Positions 23,401 to 25,720 of a stretch of DNA of 25,720 nucleotides are shown here, piece after piece; position 1 is the stretch's first letter; each line of letters starts with the position of its first letter. Both the position numbers and the translations under genes were made by a program. A model generated the notes under the pieces. The model saw only the letters and a list, made by a program, of their open reading frames with translations. It was not told where the DNA came from and searched no databases. This DNA comes from BQJU01 sp964015035. Lineage in GTDB: Bacteria > Bacteroidota > Bacteroidia > Chitinophagales > Saprospiraceae. The stretch is taken from the NCBI GenBank assembly GCA_964015035.1, contig CAXHCA010000094.1:1-25720 (forward strand), read 5' to 3'.

Positions 23401-24538
23401 CAATCAGCAAGCAGCAGCCAGCATTTTACACCTCATGGTTAAAGATAGCGGCATTGGCATTGCTGCCGATCAGCAAGAGAAAGTCTTCGAGCGCTTTTAC
23501 CAGATTGAACAGGATCCGGCGAATAAAAGCATTAAAGAAACAACCGGCACCGGCATTGGTCTATCCCTGGTGAAAGAATTGGTGAACCTGATGCAAGGAA
23601 GTATCCGCCTACAAAGCCAACCCGATATCGGCACCACCTTTTATATAGATTTGCCTTTACGGGAATCAGGCAAAATATCAAACAGCGAAGCCCCACTTGT
23701 GCTCTCCATGACGGATCAGGAGGAGCTTACAACCAGCAGTTCCAAATCGGAAAATCCCTTGCTGAATAGCCTGGATACCCCGATCGTACTAATCGTAGAA
23801 GACAACCCCGATCTAAGAGATTTTATTCAATCGATGTTGAAGGATAAGTTTAAAATCCTAACGGCGGCCGATGGTGCAGAAGGATTGAGGCAGGCCACCA
23901 ATATGATCCCCGATCTCATCATCTCGGATGTGATGATGCCCATTATGGATGGTTATACCTTATGCGACCATCTGAAAAACCAGGAGCAAACAGCCCACAT
24001 ACCAATCATCCTACTTACCGCAAAATCCTCGTTTGAGCACAAACTCAAAGGCTTGAAAACCGGAGCCGATGCTTACCTCACCAAGCCTTTTAATACCGAA
24101 GAATTGACCACCCGAATTGAAAACCTAATCGCCATCAGAAAAAAACTACAGGAAAAATTCAGTAGCCAAAAAGGAAACCCGCAAAAAGACATCAGCTTCC
24201 CAAATGTATTGGACAATGAATTTTTGAGAAAGTTGACCGAGGCTATCGACCAACACATCGACGATGAATCCCTTTCCATTGAAATACTGGCGTCAAAGGT
24301 GCAAATGAGTCGCTCGCAACTCCACCGAAAACTAAAGGCCCTAATCAATCAATCGGCGACTGAGTTCCTGCGCAATTATAGATTGGACAAAGCCATGGAG
24401 TTGTTGCAACACCAAAGAGGCAATGTTACAGAAGTTGCCATGATGGTAGGCTTTAGCAGTCAACCTTATTTTTCCACCCGCTTTAAGGAGAGGTTTGGGT
24501 TTTCACCCAAAGAAGCAAGCATTTCCCCTACTTCTTAG
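20444..24538 (+). CDS. Hybrid two-component system: sensor kinase, REC and AraC output
   Basis: A 1364-residue one-protein signalling system. A signal peptide or anchor (1-20) leads to a periplasmic sensor of repeated Reg_prop blades (for example GFLWIATKDGLNRFDGY, GWLWVGTDNNGLNLFD, GNLWLSTNRGLSKFNP), then a Y_Y_Y domain (about 700-785). A transmembrane helix follows at about 793-813. In the cytoplasm come HisKA (NITHEFRTPL, phosphorylated H850), HATPase (N962, DSGIGI at 1001, GTGIGLSL), a receiver domain with D1162 in ISDVMMPIMDG and the TKPF lysine, and a C-terminal AraC helix-turn-helix (about 1275-1360). All catalytic residues are present. In Bacteroidota such proteins sense glycan fragments and switch on sugar-use genes, but no SusC/SusD genes are in view. 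The stop codon lies inside an inverted-repeat element. Confidence 0.97.
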   Translation: MKYAIRAWLFLLVIPVLLPGQQAKVDRITIEDGLSQGMIFKILQDQQGFLWIATKDGLNRFDGYDFVYYSHDPSDTTSLSGHIVNTIFEDSRGWLWVGTDNNGLNLFDRKTGKFYRLISQRDQQNTLQSNNILTITEDLQGNLIVGSSIGIDRITIPREVSKKHPDYPKIINNFIIQPIPISFHGKPYETKVNSFLPRADGSLLIATENGIFIKPPASDVAIPWLDGSFTCESNQRFCGVHNIIEDNKGNILFGQNSYIKKIEEGILKKFPLPSSLKSYAIRLAKGVDGKIYGASSGLFRLRENTSPENAIDIIFQQEGLSNIPSIFVDQNGVLWLGTNGYGIIKYNPSAAAFNHLSAKQSLRQIYVDQSNRIWVWIDLKLLILDPQTNQLKEPEGFPDIVVECRWMLQDKKGNYWFHYPIEEEGVRLIYYNPETGISKQYPYHRKAYPLSNLVEDSKGNIWLGCESAEIFKFNPASEQFTYYNFSKIIGPDQAGAIATVLYADSSDVMWIGTQFGLLRLNEKESPGNQFQLFQHETDNPLSLSENYILSILENPQNDGQMWIGTMGGGLNLFQEEQGTFTSITTQDGLPNNIIYGILPDEKGNLWLSTNRGLSKFNPQRKTFDNFTSFDGLQSNEFNTGSYTKAPDGRLIFGGVNGFNIFHPSDLETPENPPKIVFTELMINSAPVDFQKSPILKTPIEMTRELCLKYDQNLLHFKFAALDLTVSNRNQYRYQMVGVDPNWVEARYNREVTYANLAPGNYTFKVWGANRSLHWSETPAEIHIKILPPWWRTPVAYISYAILLLSLSLGIYRFQLNRIRLKNQLDLEHQEAERLAELNHMKSNFFSNITHEFRTPLTLILEPARHLLEQLKSNDHRKYASLIRSNARRMLHLVNQLLDLSKIESGQMPLHWHQGNVIQTARDVFQNFVPLADKQSIKLFWEAPDQDRKFAFDKGKLEQIISNLLSNALKFTPKGGHILFKIDFSPTNQQAAASILHLMVKDSGIGIAADQQEKVFERFYQIEQDPANKSIKETTGTGIGLSLVKELVNLMQGSIRLQSQPDIGTTFYIDLPLRESGKISNSEAPLVLSMTDQEELTTSSSKSENPLLNSLDTPIVLIVEDNPDLRDFIQSMLKDKFKILTAADGAEGLRQATNMIPDLIISDVMMPIMDGYTLCDHLKNQEQTAHIPIILLTAKSSFEHKLKGLKTGADAYLTKPFNTEELTTRIENLIAIRKKLQEKFSSQKGNPQKDISFPNVLDNEFLRKLTEAIDQHIDDESLSIEILASKVQMSRSQLHRKLKALINQSATEFLRNYRLDKAMELLQHQRGNVTEVAMMVGFSSQPYFSTRFKERFGFSPKEASISPTS

Positions 24539-24609
24539 TGCATGTTTGGAGGTGGCGAAAATTGCAGGTTTTACCGGGACTGAATGGCTACCTCCAAACA
24601 TGCACTAAG
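24534..24609. repeat. Interspersed inverted-repeat element, copy 3, with perfect 20-bp arms
   Basis: CTTAGTGCATGTTTGGAGGT at 24534-24553 is the exact reverse complement of 24590-24609, with a 36-base interior. On the minus strand the interior reads as copy 2 with pieces removed: the end runs into a CATTCAGTCCCGGTAAAACC segment (also at 19997-20016, with T for C at the first position flank) and then TTTTCGCC directly joined to the other arm. The TAG at 24536-24538 is the stop codon of the hybrid regulator. The hairpin would be very stable in RNA but is not followed by T residues. No flanking duplication is evident. Confidence 0.85.
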
Positions 24610-25047
24610 GTGATTTGCAACAATATTGAACGGATTTGCAACATGCGTGAACACATTCGAAGCCGAGTCGGACTAACTTGCAGCCATATTAATGATCTTG
24701 ATCCCACAGCCCCCAACTGTCAAAATTCATAGAATAGGATTTTTTCTTTTTGGAAATACCATATTGTATCTACCAAGCAGCTCCATATTTAAAATAATCA
24801 CCTCTTTTTTGAAGTGATTGCACAACGACAACCACCAACAACATTTGATCCGGACGGGTATTTTAGAACAGAAACTGAACACTCAGCACCGTGTATTTAA
24901 GCAAAATACCTGCTCCGGACATCCCAAAGAAGCAAAATTCTCCGGCACAATACATCTAATCAATTGTCGAGAGAACGGAAAAAGAACAATGGCTAATGCA
25001 GCCATGTAAGTGTAATTTTAAAGGGGACTTTATTTTACCAAGATTTC
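24610..25047 (+). other. Gene-free stretch upstream of an orphan terminator
   Basis: About 440 bases without a convincing gene. The open frames here are short, start with TTG or inside the repeat, and have no protein-like character. One hairpin is present: AATCACcTC/GAaGTGATT with a TTTTTT loop (24796-24819). Since a strong plus-strand terminator closes the region, it may be a long 3' tail of the hybrid regulator transcript or an unrecognised non-coding RNA. It does not show marks of RNase P RNA, tmRNA or SRP RNA that I could see. Confidence 0.4.
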
Positions 25048-25075
25048 GCCATCCCGGTTTCGGGATGGCTTTTTT
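25048..25075 (+). terminator. Strong intrinsic terminator
   Basis: GCCATCCCG (25048-25056) pairs perfectly with CGGGATGGC (25061-25069) around a GTTT loop, followed by six T residues (25070-25075). It points to plus-strand transcription arriving from the left, about 510 bases after the nearest upstream stop codon. Confidence 0.9.
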
Positions 25076-25225
25076 ATTCCCGACAATTCAATTCCACAAT
25101 AAATCCGGTACTTTTTCGTAGTAAGTATCCACCCTCCCATATTATAAAATTGCCGACTTTTGCAAAAAAACGTTCTTTGACTGATTTCGTGATCAAAGAA
25201 CCAAATAAAATAGGATATCACTGAC

Positions 25226-25720
25226 ATGAGAAAGTTACTGGTTTTGCTGCTTTGTTGCAGTTTTGGAATGTTGAGCGCTCAGGAAGTTATGAAAGTACGT
25301 CGTGCTGCCGCTATTGACCGCAACGTGGCCATCAAAAATGTCTACGTCAACGAAAATGGCAACCGCTGGGTCGCTGATGCCAAAGGTGTATTTCTGGTCC
25401 AATCTCCGGAATTTGCCAACCCCATTGCGATTGATGCAGCAGAATGGTCACTGCTTAGTGCACCGGATGGCAACGAAGAGCTTAAGCTTTCCCGCGCCAA
25501 CCTAGAACGCCTGATGGGTAACGATTTCACAGAAATCACAGCAGCCCACCTCGACCGGGCGCGTAATGAGCTGTGGATTGGTACCAAATATTCTGGTGTT
25601 TACCATTTTAAAACACAACCACAGCTGTCACTTATCAAGCAACTCACCACCAAAAATGCCAAACTTCGCTCCAATACCATTCAAACCATCCTAGTCACGG
25701 CACCGGGTAAAGTATGGATC
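25226..25720 (+). CDS. Secreted propeller-like protein, 5' part only
   Basis: The frame is open from ATG 25226 to the window end (165 codons), so the gene continues to the right. It begins with a signal peptide (MRKLLVLLLCCSFGMLSAQ). The mature part shows Reg_prop-type blade motifs: GNRWVADAKGVFLV (about 45-58) and NELWIGTKYSGVYHF (about 114-128), ending with GKVWI at the window edge. It may be another sensor of the same family as the hybrid regulator or a secreted propeller protein; the downstream domains would decide. It starts 150 bases after the orphan terminator and therefore has its own promoter, which I could not fix. A GGA about 12 bases before the ATG is the only ribosome-site hint. 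Confidence 0.8.
   Translation, partial: MRKLLVLLLCCSFGMLSAQEVMKVRRAAAIDRNVAIKNVYVNENGNRWVADAKGVFLVQSPEFANPIAIDAAEWSLLSAPDGNEELKLSRANLERLMGNDFTEITAAHLDRARNELWIGTKYSGVYHFKTQPQLSLIKQLTTKNAKLRSNTIQTILVTAPGKVWI

Noticed and set aside
24538..24732. Open frame of 64 codons starting at the regulator's stop
   Set aside because: It begins inside the inverted-repeat element, has no ribosome site and its product has no protein-like pattern.
24818..25009. Open frame of 63 codons before the orphan terminator
   Set aside because: It needs a TTG start without a ribosome site and has an unconvincing composition. It could only be supported by peptide or profiling data.
24960..25020. Possible tmRNA tag reading (MANAAM-stop)
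   Set aside because: There is no tRNA-like half, no CCA end and no matching pairing around it; the short alanine-rich frame is chance.

Overview
The window reads as a chromosomal segment of a Bacteroidota bacterium, possibly Saprospiria. The evidence is a hybrid two-component regulator with Reg_prop/Y_Y_Y sensor and AraC output, a second Reg_prop-like gene, weak Shine-Dalgarno signals, a promoter matching the Bacteroidota TTG-N20-TAnnTTTG pattern, and an outer-membrane barrel ending in phenylalanine. The placement below phylum is inference. No rRNA, tRNA, phage, CRISPR array or complete transposase gene was seen.

Layout: (1) 92-3476, minus strand, AT-rich: AraC regulator, O-methyltransferase, a tiny CPxCG protein, an MsrQ-like membrane protein and a QorB-like SDR. 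A repeat element lies on its left and a 72% GC structured element (3620-3729) on its right. (2) metF (3741-4697), divergent from (3) a TetR-headed operon (4908-10639): TetR, LolA-like periplasmic protein, two FtsX/LolC-E-type permeases, an ABC ATPase and an outer-membrane beta-barrel. The set looks like one machine spanning the envelope, under a promoter with an overlapping palindromic operator. (4) An Rpn-type PD-(D/E)XK protein whose C-terminus is a ten-unit 12-bp tandem repeat with in-frame internal starts. (5) Transketolase with a clear terminator, a decayed C-terminal YfiT/DinB fragment and a DUF1684 lipoprotein. (6) A polytopic membrane protein and a 1062-residue hexahaem cytochrome. (7) A 1364-residue hybrid two-component regulator, then a largely gene-free stretch with an orphan strong terminator, then the 5' part of a secreted propeller-like protein running off the window.

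The most unusual non-coding feature is a family of short inverted-repeat elements, present at 1-63 (cut by the window edge), 19901-20149 and 24534-24609. They share terminal sequences related to CTTAGTGCATGTTTGGAGGT; the first two share a perfect 37-bp core in opposite orientation, and the third looks like an internal-deletion derivative with perfect 20-bp arms. One arm of the third carries the stop codon of the hybrid regulator. These look like MITE-type elements and they bracket both the 20-kb block and the regulator gene.

The two most interesting systems are the TetR-controlled ABC/LolA-like/beta-barrel operon, whose cargo cannot be read from the sequence, and the repeat-tailed Rpn nuclease, which may encode its own antitoxin from an internal start.
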